The notes: a model not told the origin generated them from the sequence alone. A DNA stretch of 64,000 bases from Xanthomonas sp. SI (GCF_014236855.1 NZ_CP051261.1:1240001-1304000); one strand, 5' to 3'; positions 16,948 to 26,473 are shown, counted from the stretch's first letter. Made by a program: numbers and translations.

Positions 16948-19245
16948 TCAGAACTTGCCGCTGAAGGTGACGAAGAACTGCCGTGGCGCGCCGGCCATCA
17001 GCGTCTGGTTGTAGCCGTTCGGATCGGAGACCACATAGCCGTTGGTGCCGACGGTGGCGAAGTAGCGCTTGTCGAGCAGATTGGTGACGTTGGCGCTCAG
17101 GCCCAGGTTCTGGAACATGCCGACTTCGCCGAAGTCGTAGCCCGCGCTCAGGTCGAAGCGCCAGTAGCTCGGCACCGACGAGTCGTTGAGGTAGCTGATG
17201 TAACGGCGGCCGGTGTACTTGCCGTCCAGCGCCGCGTGCCAGCCGGCGTTTTCGTAGGCCAGGCTGCTGGAGAACATCCATTCCGGAATGCCGACCACGC
17301 GCTTGCCCGAGGTGGCAACCACGCCGCCGCTGAGGTAGTCGTCCTGGTAGGTGGAGTCGTCGTAGGACAGCGAGTTGAGCCAGCGCAGCTGCGCGATCGG
17401 ACGCCACATCACCGCCAGATCGGCGCCCTGGCTACGTACCGAGCCGACGTTGTTGAGCGTGGCCGCGCAGGTCTGGATCGCGGTGCACGGCGAAGTCACC
17501 AGCAGGCGGTCGTCGAAGGTGGTGTGGTACAGCGCCAGCGATGCCTCGATGGCGTCGCCGCGCACGCGGTAGCCCAGTTCGTAGGTCTGCGCGGTCTCCG
17601 GCTCCAGCGAGCTCTTGATCGCATCGAACGCCGCCTGCGATTCCTGGAACGGAGTGAAGCCGAAGCCGGCCATGTTCTTGTTGTAGGACGCGTAGATTTC
17701 CTGGTGCTCGTCGAGCTTGTAGTTCACGCCCACCTGCGGCAGCAGATCCGAATCGGCCTTGATCTCGCCGACCGCGTACGAGGTGGTCGGCACCAGCGAC
17801 TGCGAGGTGGTGTCCACCTGCAGCTTCTTGGCGCCGAAGTTCACGGTCAGGCGGTCGTCGAGCAGGCGCAGCGTGTCCTGCGCGTAGAACATGCGCGTGT
17901 CGGTTTCGTAGTGCTGGGAGAAACCGCGCTCGAACCGGGTGCCGGCCTTGTTGAAGTAGAACAGATCGGTGAACGGGCCATCGAGCAGGAAGTAATTGCG
18001 CTCCTGCACGGTCTTGGCGTTCTGGTACCAGCCGCCGATCTCGATCTCGTTGCCGGCGACGGTGAAGTTCAGCGACGCGGTGACGCCATGCCGGTTGAGG
18101 CGATAGTCGGTGGTGCGCATCGACAGCGGTACCGTGGCCGAGGACGCCAGGTACGGCGTGGTCCATTGACCTTCGCCATTGTTGTCGTGGTAGTAGCCGG
18201 CCAGGTTCAGCGTGGCGTTGCCGCCCAGGTTGAACGCGCCGCTGAGCGCGGCCAGGTTGTCGTCGCGCAGGCCGGCGCCGGAGTAGTAGGTGGCGTCGGC
18301 CTTGCCGTAGTCGGCGGGCAGGGCGTTCAACGACGCCGGGTAGCTGCCGTTGCCGTTGAGCGCGTTGGCGATCTGCACCGCGCTGTTCCAGTCCGGCATC
18401 AGGTAGTCCCAGTTCCAACCCAGCGCTTTCTGCGAGGTCAGCGACAGGTCCATGATGTCGTATTCCTTGCGCTTGGAGCTGTCCAGGAACAGGCTGACGC
18501 GGTTGCCGTCGCCCCACTGGTACAGCGCCTTGACGTTGGCCTGGTTGTACTCGTTGTTGCCGTAGCCTTTCCACTTGTCCACTTCGCCGTGCACGATCGA
18601 GGTGTACATCGAGAAGCCGTTGATGTCGCCGATGTCGCCGCGCAGGTAGGTGCGGCGGGTGGAATCGGAGCCGAAGGTCTGGCTGAAGCGGATGCCCGGC
18701 GTGGCGTCCGGATCGTCGGAGTAGTAGCGCACGGTGCCGCCGAGGTTGCTGCTCGAGGCGGTGCCCAGTGCGCCGGCACCCTGCGACAGCTCCACCGAGC
18801 CGACATTCTCGGAGATGATCGCGCGGGTCACCTGCAGGCCGTCGCTGACGCCGTAGTTCATGGTGCCCAGCGGCACGCCGTCCAGGGTGAAGCCGAGGCG
18901 GCTCTGGTCGAAACCGTGCAGGGTGATCGCGGTCGACCACTCGTAGGAACCCCACGCATCGGCCGACTGGAACTGCACGCCGGGCAGCTTGTCCAGCACC
19001 TTCAGCGCACTGGTGCCGGGCGCGGTGATGCCGATGTCCTCGCGGGTGATGCGCTGCACCTGGCGGGTGGTGCCGGTGGACACCACGGTGATCGCATCGA
19101 GCATCGTCGCGTCGCTGCTGCCGTTGGTGGCCGTGGCATCGGCGTCGGCCGATGCGGTCTCGGCCAGCGCGGCGAAGGCCGGCAGCGCGGACGCGACGGC
19201 GAGCACCAGCGCATGCAGGCGCAAGGATCTGGAGGTGGGGGTCAT
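16948..19245 (-). CDS. TonB-dependent outer-membrane receptor (FecA-like)
   Basis: Outer-membrane import receptor of 765 residues. It has a signal peptide (about 1-29, ending AFAALAE), a TonB-box-like DAITVVSTG near residue 50, a plug domain (ALKVLDKLPGVQF, FTLDGVPLGTMNYG, VELSQGAGALGTASSSNLGG) and a 22-strand barrel ending in the C-terminal signal RQFFVTFSGKF. The plug resembles siderophore or iron-citrate receptors, but no anti-sigma/sigma pair is adjacent and the ligand is unknown. Single gene, with an intrinsic terminator downstream and a 294-base divergent gap to rimK upstream. Confidence 0.95.
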   Translation of the reverse strand: MTPTSRSLRLHALVLAVASALPAFAALAETASADADATATNGSSDATMLDAITVVSTGTTRQVQRITREDIGITAPGTSALKVLDKLPGVQFQSADAWGSYEWSTAITLHGFDQSRLGFTLDGVPLGTMNYGVSDGLQVTRAIISENVGSVELSQGAGALGTASSSNLGGTVRYYSDDPDATPGIRFSQTFGSDSTRRTYLRGDIGDINGFSMYTSIVHGEVDKWKGYGNNEYNQANVKALYQWGDGNRVSLFLDSSKRKEYDIMDLSLTSQKALGWNWDYLMPDWNSAVQIANALNGNGSYPASLNALPADYGKADATYYSGAGLRDDNLAALSGAFNLGGNATLNLAGYYHDNNGEGQWTTPYLASSATVPLSMRTTDYRLNRHGVTASLNFTVAGNEIEIGGWYQNAKTVQERNYFLLDGPFTDLFYFNKAGTRFERGFSQHYETDTRMFYAQDTLRLLDDRLTVNFGAKKLQVDTTSQSLVPTTSYAVGEIKADSDLLPQVGVNYKLDEHQEIYASYNKNMAGFGFTPFQESQAAFDAIKSSLEPETAQTYELGYRVRGDAIEASLALYHTTFDDRLLVTSPCTAIQTCAATLNNVGSVRSQGADLAVMWRPIAQLRWLNSLSYDDSTYQDDYLSGGVVATSGKRVVGIPEWMFSSSLAYENAGWHAALDGKYTGRRYISYLNDSSVPSYWRFDLSAGYDFGEVGMFQNLGLSANVTNLLDKRYFATVGTNGYVVSDPNGYNQTLMAGAPRQFFVTFSGKF

Positions 19246-19539
19246 CGAAATTCACCAATAAAATGGGGGGAGGCGTTGGGGCCGGCGTGCGATGCGTGAC
19301 AGCCAACACACGGCCTTGCGGCCCGCTCGCCACGATGCAACGGTTTTGTGAACGTTTCGGGGCGGTTCCGTGTCGTCTGTGGGACAGCGTGTCTGCAGAT
19401 GCCGACGGCCGAGCGGGCATGCCAACGCCGGTCACGCGCCGCCGCCACGTTCGCGCGCGAGCTATCCGGCATGGCGCCGGCCCCGCAGCGCCGACGGCGC
19501 AACGTATGATGCCGAGCCAGCCACCGCCGTCGCGCCTCG

Positions 19540-20433
19540 ATGAAGCTCGCCATCCTGTCCCGCAACACCAAGCTGTATTCGACGCGGCGCCTGGTCGAGG
19601 CCGGCCGCGAGCGCGGGCATACGGTGCGCGTGCTCGACCCGCTGCGCTGCTACATGCGCATCGCCGCCGGCGCCTTCACCATGCACTACAAGGGCAAGCC
19701 GATCACCGGCTACGACGCGGTGATCCCGCGCATCGGCAACTCCGTCACCCGTTACGGCACCGCGGTGCTGCGCCAGCTGGAGATGATGGGCGTACGTACG
19801 CCCAACCCGTCCGACGCGATCCTGCGCGCCCGCGACAAGCTGCGCGCGCACCAGTTGCTGGCGGCCAAGGGCATCGACATGCCGATGACCGTGTTCGGCG
19901 ACAACCCCGACGACACCGGCGATCTGCTGTCGATGCTGGGCCCGCCGCCGCATGTGGTGAAGTTGAACGAAGGCACCCAGGGCACCGGCGTGATCCTCAC
20001 CGAGAAGACCAGCGCCTCGCGCGGGGTGGTCGAGGCGTTGCGCGGCCTGTATGCCAATTTCCTGGTGCAGGAGTTCATCGGCGAGGCCGAAGGGGCCGAC
20101 CTGCGCTGCTTCGTGGTCGGCAATCAGGTGGTCGCGGCGATGCGCCGGCAGGCGCCGGAAGGGGACTTCCGCTCCAACCTGCATGTCGGCGGCAGCGCGC
20201 AGTTGGCGGTCGCCAGCCGCGGCGAGCAGGAGGTGGCGGTGCGCTCGGCCAAGGCCCTGGGCCTGGGCGTGGCTGGGGTCGACCTGATCCGCTCGCGGCG
20301 CGGCCCGCTGGTGCTGGAAGTCAACTCCACCCCCGGCCTGGAAGGGATCGAGGCGGTCTGCGGGCTGGACATCGCCGGCAAGGTCATCGAGCATCTCGAA
20401 GCCAGTCTGATTCGAAAGAAATCAGCAACTTAG
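19540..20433 (+). CDS. rimK: Ribosomal protein S6-L-glutamate ligase RimK
   Basis: ATP-grasp ligase of 297 residues that adds glutamates to the C-terminus of ribosomal protein S6; related enzymes make poly-glutamate. Typical blocks are [20 protein letters not shown], the [13 protein letters not shown] segment, [12 protein letters not shown] (ATP-grasp loop), [18 protein letters not shown] and the metal-binding [15 protein letters not shown]. The start has no strong ribosome site but the N-terminal motif fixes it. Monocistronic, with an intrinsic terminator at 20551. Confidence 0.96.
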   Translation: MKLAILSRNTKLYSTRRLVEAGRERGHTVRVLDPLRCYMRIAAGAFTMHYKGKPITGYDAVIPRIGNSVTRYGTAVLRQLEMMGVRTPNPSDAILRARDKLRAHQLLAAKGIDMPMTVFGDNPDDTGDLLSMLGPPPHVVKLNEGTQGTGVILTEKTSASRGVVEALRGLYANFLVQEFIGEAEGADLRCFVVGNQVVAAMRRQAPEGDFRSNLHVGGSAQLAVASRGEQEVAVRSAKALGLGVAGVDLIRSRRGPLVLEVNSTPGLEGIEAVCGLDIAGKVIEHLEASLIRKKSAT

Positions 20434-20550
20434 GGCGATGTTCCGCTCTCCGTTCTGGCTTAACACGGGTTTAATTCCTGCCTGCGTATGCTTCTTCGGA
20501 CCGCAGCTCTGCCCTCCTCAGCAGGAACGGTAATCGGGATATATCTTTCG

Positions 20551-20582
20551 GCCCAAGCGGCCTTGCCGCTTGGGTCTTTTTC
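20551..20582 (+). terminator. Intrinsic terminator after rimK
   Basis: CCCAAGCGG and CCGCTTGGG pair around the loop CCTTG and are followed by TCTTTTTCTTT. It is 118 bases after the rimK stop, so it may end the rimK mRNA or a short transcript starting in the gap. Confidence 0.85.
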
Positions 20583-20698
20583 TTTGCGCGGGGCATTGCT
20601 GTCGGCACAACCCCGAGCCTGCGTCGTACGCAACTTGCGGCCCCGTTCGCGGGGCGGCTACATTGTGATTCACACCACCAATCGCATAGGGGACGGGG

Positions 20699-21157
20699 AT
20701 GAAGAAGGTGATCGGTTTGATGCTGGGGATGGCGCTTGCGTGCAGTGCGGCGGCGGCACCGAAAGGTGAGGCGCCCATGAACGTGAAGAAATCGTTCGCA
20801 CAGCAACTCAGTACAATTCGCCAGCAGTTGGACGATGGCAAGACCTACTCCGAACTCAGTGCAGAAAATCGCAGCAAGGTGGAAGCCGCGCTGTCGCGCA
20901 TGGCGACGGTGCTCAATTCCCATCCCGACGTCGATACGCTGCGCGAGGAAGACAAGGTAGTGCTGTTCAACGATCAGGAAACGGTCAATACGCTGCTGTC
21001 CAAGGCGTCGTCGGACAGCCGGATGATCTGCAGGCGCGAAGCGGTCCTCGGATCGCTGCGTACCACAACGCAATGCAAGACCGTGGCGGAACGCCGCCGC
21101 GACAACGAGGATGCGCAGGAATTGATGCGGCGCAATCCAACTGGCAAGTACGACTGA
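20699..21157 (+). CDS. Small exported protein of unknown function, upstream of a two-component system
   Basis: A 152-residue protein with a clear signal peptide (MKKVIGLMLGMALACSAAAA). The mature part is charged and mostly helical, with a QLSTIRQQLDDGKTYSELS segment and two cysteines (MICRREA and TTQCKTV) that could form a disulfide. The GGGGACGGGG ribosome site fixes the start. The stop codon is 8 bases before the response-regulator gene, so it is probably co-transcribed and may be an accessory periplasmic partner of the sensor kinase. I do not recognise a named family. Confidence 0.8.
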   Translation: MKKVIGLMLGMALACSAAAAPKGEAPMNVKKSFAQQLSTIRQQLDDGKTYSELSAENRSKVEAALSRMATVLNSHPDVDTLREEDKVVLFNDQETVNTLLSKASSDSRMICRREAVLGSLRTTTQCKTVAERRRDNEDAQELMRRNPTGKYD

Positions 21158-21165
21158 CGGGGTAA

Positions 21166-21849
21166 ATGTTGGTGCGAATTCTAGTGATCGAAGACAACAG
21201 CGATATCGCTGCCAACCTGGGCGACTACCTCGAAGACCGCGGGCACACGGTGGATTTCGCCGCCGATGGCGTCACCGGCCTGCATTTGGCGGTAGTGCAC
21301 GAATTCGATGCCATCGTGCTCGACCTCAACCTGCCGGGCATGGACGGCATCGAAGTGTGCCGCAAGCTGCGCAACGAAGCGCGCAAGCAGACCCCGGTGC
21401 TGATGCTCACTGCCCGCGACTCTCTGGACAACAAGTTGGCAGGCTTCGATTCTGGTGCCGACGACTACCTGATCAAGCCGTTCGCGCTGCAGGAAGTGGA
21501 AGTGCGGCTCAACGCGCTGTCGCGCCGCGGCAAGGGCGTGCACACCCGCGTGCTGGAGACCGGCGATCTGGAATACAACCTGGACACGCTGGAAGTGCGG
21601 CGCCAGGGCAAGCTGCTGCAGCTCAACCCGACGGCGCTGAAGATCCTGCAGGCGCTGATGGAGGCCTCGCCCGCGGTGGTGACCCGGCAGGAACTGGAAA
21701 CCCGCGTGTGGGGCGAAGAGCTGCCGGATTCGGACTCGTTGCGCGTGCATATCCACGGCCTGCGCGCGGTGGTCGACAAGCCGTTCGAGGTGCCGATGAT
21801 CCAGACTCGCCACGGCATCGGCTACCGCATCGCCGCGCCCGATGCCTGA
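21166..21849 (+). CDS. OmpR/PhoB-type response regulator
   Basis: A 227-residue transcription factor. The receiver domain has the acidic pair (EDN, residues 9-11), phosphoacceptor Asp53 in VLDLNLPG, Thr in MLTARDS and Lys in LIKPF. The C-terminal winged helix shows LNPTALKILQALM, RQELETRVWGEE, SLRVHIHGLRAVVDK and TRHGIGYRI. It overlaps the kinase gene by 8 bases (ATGCCTGA). From memory it closely resembles the Xanthomonas ColR/VgrR regulators, which have been linked to iron and stress responses; that identity is an inference from recalled sequence and not a search result. Confidence 0.93.
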   Translation: MLVRILVIEDNSDIAANLGDYLEDRGHTVDFAADGVTGLHLAVVHEFDAIVLDLNLPGMDGIEVCRKLRNEARKQTPVLMLTARDSLDNKLAGFDSGADDYLIKPFALQEVEVRLNALSRRGKGVHTRVLETGDLEYNLDTLEVRRQGKLLQLNPTALKILQALMEASPAVVTRQELETRVWGEELPDSDSLRVHIHGLRAVVDKPFEVPMIQTRHGIGYRIAAPDA

Positions 21850-23182
21850 AGCTGGAGAGTTGCCGCGGGCGGTGCGGCGGCGCGGACGCTACCGCCGCCG
21901 CCTGCGCAGCCGCATCATCCTGTCCTTCGTGCTGTTGGGTTTCGGCCTGACCGCACTGTTCGCGTTCGCCACCAACTGGGCGCGCGCGCGGGTGGAGAAT
22001 CAGCTCGTCGAAGTGGTGTTGAACCGCAACATCGACGAGTATTCGCGCCGGTATTTTTCCGAGCCGTCGAAGAATCCCGACATGCCGGTGCAGCAGATGG
22101 TCGGGCGGGTGGTCAAGAGCGACCGCTTCGAGGCGCTCAAGCGCGAGCAGCCGGAGTGGTACAACTTCTCCGACGGCATCCACACCGTCTCCGGGCGCGA
22201 CGAATCGGGCAAGCCGTTTTCCTACAAGGTCGCGGTGCGCAAGACCCCGGACGTCTGGTTCTTCCTCGCCTACGACATGACCCAGACCATCCAGGGCGAG
22301 GTGCAGCTCAACCGCACCCTGATCCTGTCGGTACTGGTGTTCAGCGCGTTGTCGCTGGTGATCGGCTGGTGGTCGGCGTCGCGGGTGATGCGCCCGGTCT
22401 CCGATCTGGCTGCGCGGCTGCGCGCCTACCGCGGCAGCAGCGATCCCAAGCCGCTGGCGCCGCATTTTCCCGACGACGAAGTCGGCCAGCTGGCCGAGGC
22501 GCTGGACGACTATTCGGGCCGGCTCACCGAAGTCGTGCAGCGCGACCGCGAGTTCAACGCCGACGTCAGCCACGAACTGCGCACGCCGCTGGCGGTGATC
22601 CGCGGCGCCACCGAACTGCTGCTGACCCGTCCCAATCTCGACGAGAAGGTGTTGCAGCGCCTGCAGCGCATCCAGCGCGCCGAACAGCAATGCAGCGACC
22701 TGATCGGCTCGCTGCTGCTGCTGTCGCGCAACGAGCGTGGGCAGGGCAGCAGCAACGTGGCCAAGGTCGCCGAGCAGCTGATCGAATCGCACCGCGCGCA
22801 GCTGGGCGGCAAGCCGTTGCAACTGTTGCTGGAAGGCGAGCGCAACCTGACCATCGACGCACCGGAGTCGGCGCTGTCGGTGGCGCTGGGCAACCTGATC
22901 GGCAACGCGGTCAAGTACACCCAGGAAGGCCAGGTGGTGGTGCGGGTGCTGAGCGATGCTGTGCAGGTGATCGACTCCGGCCCCGGCCTGAGCGCGGAAG
23001 ACGCGGCCAAACTGTTCCAGCGCGGCTATCGCGGTACTCACGCCGGACACTCGCAGGGCGGCGGCATCGGCCTGTCGATCGTCAGCCGCCTGTGCGATCT
23101 GTACGGCTGGCAGGTCAACGTGCGCCCGGGCGTGTCCAAGGGCGTGGTGGCGACGCTGTGGTTCAGGCCGGCGGCGGGGTGA
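21842..23182 (+). CDS. Sensor histidine kinase, partner of the upstream regulator
   Basis: Inner-membrane kinase of 446 residues. A basic N-terminus precedes membrane helix 1 (about 24-44), a periplasmic domain of about 110 residues, helix 2 (about 158-178), a HAMP-like linker and the catalytic core. His244 lies in DVSHELRTPLAVIRGATELL; the N box (GNLIGNAVKYTQEG), D-x-G (VIDSGPGLS) and G box (GGGIGLSIV) are complete. The periplasmic domain contains REQPEWY (E102-x-x-E105). An ExxE iron-binding motif is known from the Xanthomonas kinase VgrS; whether this one serves that role is untested. Confidence 0.93.
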   Translation: MPEAGELPRAVRRRGRYRRRLRSRIILSFVLLGFGLTALFAFATNWARARVENQLVEVVLNRNIDEYSRRYFSEPSKNPDMPVQQMVGRVVKSDRFEALKREQPEWYNFSDGIHTVSGRDESGKPFSYKVAVRKTPDVWFFLAYDMTQTIQGEVQLNRTLILSVLVFSALSLVIGWWSASRVMRPVSDLAARLRAYRGSSDPKPLAPHFPDDEVGQLAEALDDYSGRLTEVVQRDREFNADVSHELRTPLAVIRGATELLLTRPNLDEKVLQRLQRIQRAEQQCSDLIGSLLLLSRNERGQGSSNVAKVAEQLIESHRAQLGGKPLQLLLEGERNLTIDAPESALSVALGNLIGNAVKYTQEGQVVVRVLSDAVQVIDSGPGLSAEDAAKLFQRGYRGTHAGHSQGGGIGLSIVSRLCDLYGWQVNVRPGVSKGVVATLWFRPAAG

Positions 23183-23324
23183 GGTAGGCTTCGCAGGACC
23201 AGTCCGCGGCGTGCTTGGGGGCTTGCTGCCGCCGCACTTGATGCAGATAGATCTAAGGACTCCGATTGGCCTTGGGGTATCAGCTCCGACTTTGTCCGAA
23301 GCCGTCGGGTAGACCGCTTCGCTC

Positions 23325-23401
23325 GTCGCGACTGAAGTCGCTCCCAAAAGCGCTCGCGGTCATCTCGCTGGATGCACTGTGGGAGGGGCTTCAGCCCCGA
23401 C
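23325..23401. repeat. Pair of REP-like palindromes
   Basis: GTCGCGACTGAAGTCGCTCC at 23325-23346 and GGAGGGGCTTCAGCCCCGAC ending at 23401, in opposite orientation, in the convergent gap between the kinase gene and coaE. Confidence 0.75.
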
Positions 23402-23429
23402 GCTCGCAAGGCCTACCGATCGGAACGGC

Positions 23430-24050
23430 CTAAGCGATCTTCGCCGCCGCCAATGCGCGATAACGCCGATCCACCGCATCCACCGCATCCTGCAGCCGCT
23501 CGGCGTCGCCATCGTTCACCACCACATCGTCGGCGATCGCCAGCCGCGCCGCGCGCGTGGCCTGCGCCGCGATCATCCGCTGCGCCAGTTCGGCAGTGAT
23601 GCCGTCGCGCTGCATCAGGCGCGCATGCTGCAGCGCCTCGGGCGCATCGACCACCACGATCCGGTCCAGCCACGGATACGCGGCGCGCGCGCCGACTTCG
23701 GCCAACAGCGGGATCGCCGCCACGGCATAGGGGCTGGCGGCCTCGCGGCACGCCTGCTGCATCAGCGTACGAATCGCCGGGTGCGTGATCGCTTCCAGGT
23801 CGCGACGCGCCACGGGATCTTCGAAGATGCGCTGGCGCAGCGCGGCGCGATCGAGGCTGCCATCCTCGCGCAGGATCTGCGCACCGAAACGGATCACGAT
23901 CTGCGCCAGCGCCGGATGCCCGGGCGCGACCACCGCGCGCGCGGTCACGTCGGCGTCGGCCACGACGATACCCTTGGCCTCGAAGCGCCGGCTCAGTTCG
24001 CTCTTGCCGGAGGCCACGCCGCCGGTGAGGCCGACGATGAAGTCGCTCAA
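23430..24050 (-). CDS. coaE: Dephospho-CoA kinase CoaE
   Basis: Last enzyme of coenzyme A synthesis: phosphorylates the 3'-hydroxyl of dephospho-CoA. The 206-residue P-loop kinase has GLTGGVASGKS at residues 6-16, the DADVTARAVVAPG block and the HPAIR motif. No ATG fits; the start is TTG at 24050, giving MSDFIVGLTGG, with GGAG nine bases upstream. The longer open frame to 24218 would overlap pilD and add unrelated residues. Third gene of pilC-pilD-coaE, a conserved arrangement in this lineage and in pseudomonads. Confidence 0.95.
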   Translation of the reverse strand: MSDFIVGLTGGVASGKSELSRRFEAKGIVVADADVTARAVVAPGHPALAQIVIRFGAQILREDGSLDRAALRQRIFEDPVARRDLEAITHPAIRTLMQQACREAASPYAVAAIPLLAEVGARAAYPWLDRIVVVDAPEALQHARLMQRDGITAELAQRMIAAQATRAARLAIADDVVVNDGDAERLQDAVDAVDRRYRALAAAKIA

Positions 24051-24063
24051 GACGTGGCTCCGC

Positions 24064-24927
24064 TCAGCGCAGCCCGGACCAGCGCATGTAGGTGTCGATG
24101 ATTTCCGTGCCCCAGAAGAACACGATCCAGCCGGCGATGGCCAGATACGGCCCGAACGGAATGGGCGTGGCCCGGTCGCGACCCTTGGCCGCCAGCCAGA
24201 TCGAGCCGAGCACCGCACCGACCAGCGAGGAGATCAGGATCGTCGGCAGGATGCCTTTCAGCCCGCACCAGGCGCCGATGGCCGCCAGCAGCTTGAAGTC
24301 GCCATGGCCCATGCCTTCCTTGCCGGTGATCTGCTTGAACAGCCACCACACCGACCACAGCGACACATAGCCGACCGCTGCGCCGAGCAGCGCCGGCTTG
24401 GCCGGCATGTACAGATTGTCCATGCTGCCGACCAGGCCCAGCCACATCAGCGGTAGGGTCAGCTGGTCCGGCAACAAGCGGGTGCGCAGGTCGATCCCAG
24501 ACATCGCGACCAGGAAACAACTGAACACGATCGCGCCGAACCCCTGCCAACCGAAGCCGAAGCGCCAGACGCTGGCGACCACCAGCAGGCTGGTCAGCAT
24601 CTCCACCAGCGGGTACTGGATCGAGATCGGTGCATGGCAATGCCGGCACTTGCCGCGCAGCGCCAGCCAACTGAACAGCGGGATGTTCTCGTACCAGGAC
24701 AGCTTGTGCTTGCAGTGCGGGCAGTGCGACGGCTCGACCACGATCCCGGGCGGCGGCGGATCGTAGATGTCCGGCAACTCCAGGATCTCGCGCGAATCGC
24801 GCTTCCACTGCCACTCCATGCGCTTGGGCAGGCGCAGGATCACCACGTTGAGGAAACTGCCTACCAGCAAGCCCAGCCCCGCCGCGGCGGGAAAGCCGAG
24901 GCCGGGGTGTTGATCGAGAAATGCCAT
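24064..24927 (-). CDS. pilD: Prepilin peptidase and N-methyltransferase PilD
   Basis: Inner-membrane aspartyl protease that cleaves type IV prepilin and type II pseudopilin leaders and methylates the new N-terminal Phe. It has 287 residues and multiple membrane helices. The cytoplasmic zinc loop has CPHC (C69, C72) and CRHC (C94, C97). Catalytic aspartates are in SGIDLRTRLLPD (Asp146) and in GHGDFKLLAA (Asp210). It sits 6 bases after pilC and 13 before coaE. Both pilins encoded in this window carry the leader sequence it would cut. Confidence 0.97.
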   Translation of the reverse strand: MAFLDQHPGLGFPAAAGLGLLVGSFLNVVILRLPKRMEWQWKRDSREILELPDIYDPPPPGIVVEPSHCPHCKHKLSWYENIPLFSWLALRGKCRHCHAPISIQYPLVEMLTSLLVVASVWRFGFGWQGFGAIVFSCFLVAMSGIDLRTRLLPDQLTLPLMWLGLVGSMDNLYMPAKPALLGAAVGYVSLWSVWWLFKQITGKEGMGHGDFKLLAAIGAWCGLKGILPTILISSLVGAVLGSIWLAAKGRDRATPIPFGPYLAIAGWIVFFWGTEIIDTYMRWSGLR

Positions 24928-24933
24928 TAATGC

Positions 24934-26193
24934 TTATCCAACGACGGAGGCCAGCTTGAAGATGGGCAGATACATGCCGATCACCATGCCGCCGACGATG
25001 GTACCAATGAACACCATGATCAGCGGCTCGATCAGGCTGCTCAACGCATCCACCGCATTGTTCACTTCCTGCTCGAAGTACTCGGCCACCTTGAACAGCA
25101 TCGCATCCAGCGCACCGGCCTCTTCGCCGATCGCGGTCATCTGGATGACCATGTGCGGAAACAGGTTGGTTTGCTTCATCGCTACGTTGACCGGGTAGCC
25201 TACCGAGACGTCGTCTCGCATGCGCAACACCGCTTTCTCGTAGACGCTGTTGCCGGTGGCGCCGGCGACGATGTCCAAGGCCTCCACCAACGGAACGCCG
25301 GCGCGGAAGGTCACGCCCAGAGTCCGCGAGAAGCGCGCTACGGAGCTGTTATGCATGATCTGGCCGATGATCGGCACTTTCAGGATCAGCCGGTCCATGC
25401 CGTGCTGCATCGACGGCGAGCGCTTGTAGGCGAAGATGAAGCCGACGATAGTGCCTATCAGCACGAGCAACAGCATCCACCAATAGGCGACCATGAAGCG
25501 CGACGCGGCCACGATCATTTGGGTAAACGCGGGCAACTCTGCGCCAAAGCCCTTGAAAACGTCCTCGAACTGCGGCACTACCCAGACTAGCAGGATCGAA
25601 CTCACAAGCAGCGCCACCGCCATGACCATGGCCGGATAGAACAGCGCCTTCTTGATCTTGCCCTTCAGCGCTTCGATGTTTTCCTTATAGGTCGCCACCG
25701 TCTCCAGCACGGTCTCCAGCACGCCGGCGCCTTCGCCGGCCTTGACCAGATTGCGGTAAAGCTCGTCGAACTGGATCGGGTGCTTGCTGATCGCTTCATA
25801 GAGCGACGAGCCACCCTCGATGTCGGTGCGGACCTGATCCACCATCTTCTTCATGCGCGGGTTCTTGTGCCCGCTGCCGATGATTTCCAGCGACCCCACG
25901 ATGGGAACGCCCGACTTCATCATCGTCGCCATCTGGCGGCTGAAAAAGGCGATGTCCTTTGCGCTGATCTTGCTGCCGGCTGAGCCGAACAGCGGCTTGG
26001 GCTTGGGCTTGACCACCGAGGGCGTGATGCCCTGGCGGCGCAGCTCGGCGCGCAGCAGGTTGGCGTTCTTGGCGGTCTGCTCGCCCTTCATCTTGACGCC
26101 GCGCTTGTCCGTCCCTTCCCAGACGAACGGCAACTGCTGGCTGGTATTGCGTGCGACGGGCTCTTTGGGTACTGCGCTACGAGTTGCGGACAT
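24934..26193 (-). CDS. pilC: Type IV pilus inner-membrane platform protein PilC
   Basis: Polytopic platform protein of the GspF/PilC family, 419 residues, which couples the PilB motor to the growing pilin helix. Two homologous cytoplasmic halves ([20 protein letters not shown] and [20 protein letters not shown]) are each followed by membrane segments, and the C-terminus has [20 protein letters not shown]. The ATG at 26193 ([10 protein letters not shown]) has GGGGAGCAC upstream; the open frame extends to 26277 but lacks a site there. Divergent from pilA. Confidence 0.97.
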   Translation of the reverse strand: MSATRSAVPKEPVARNTSQQLPFVWEGTDKRGVKMKGEQTAKNANLLRAELRRQGITPSVVKPKPKPLFGSAGSKISAKDIAFFSRQMATMMKSGVPIVGSLEIIGSGHKNPRMKKMVDQVRTDIEGGSSLYEAISKHPIQFDELYRNLVKAGEGAGVLETVLETVATYKENIEALKGKIKKALFYPAMVMAVALLVSSILLVWVVPQFEDVFKGFGAELPAFTQMIVAASRFMVAYWWMLLLVLIGTIVGFIFAYKRSPSMQHGMDRLILKVPIIGQIMHNSSVARFSRTLGVTFRAGVPLVEALDIVAGATGNSVYEKAVLRMRDDVSVGYPVNVAMKQTNLFPHMVIQMTAIGEEAGALDAMLFKVAEYFEQEVNNAVDALSSLIEPLIMVFIGTIVGGMVIGMYLPIFKLASVVG

Positions 26194-26321
26194 CAGGTGT
26201 GCTCCCCGTCCAGCCATCCCCAGGCGGACATGCCAGGCATGGTATCGGTTTCCGTGGCGTCTGGCATCAGCGCTCAATGGACAGTCGAGCTCCGGGCGCA
26301 GAGGATCAAGGTTTCGGCGGT

Positions 26322-26338
26322 GTGACGCTGTGCGTCAC
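26322..26338. promoter_or_regulatory. Palindrome upstream of pilA, possible regulator site
   Basis: GTGACG and CGTCAC flank a five-base centre (CTGTG), followed by another GTGAC half-site at about 26342. It lies about 120 bases upstream of the sigma-54 promoter of pilA, a usual distance for an enhancer-bound activator. Binding by PilR is only a guess. Confidence 0.35.
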
Positions 26339-26456
26339 TTTGTGACCCATCCTGGCAGAGAGGAAAGCCCGTCGCAAATTCTTTCTTTGCCCATACCGGA
26401 CGGCATTCAATGGGGCATCATGGCTCCTGGGGAACATAAGGCGCGCGTGGGGAAGT

Positions 26457-26473
26457 TGGCACGCGGCCTGCTT
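26457..26473 (+). promoter_or_regulatory. Sigma-54 promoter of pilA
   Basis: TGGCACGCGGCCTGCTT matches the sigma-54 consensus TGGCACG-N4-TTGCW at nearly every position, and the invariant GG (26458-26459) and GC (26470-26471) are exactly ten bases apart. Transcription should begin near 26483, leaving a leader of about 90 bases before pilA. pilS and pilR, the matching sensor and activator, are encoded at 37.7-40.8 kb. Confidence 0.85.

Noticed and set aside
16792..19299. Open frame of 835 codons opposite the TonB receptor
   Set aside because: Shadow frame; the receptor has a signal peptide, plug and barrel signal on the other strand.
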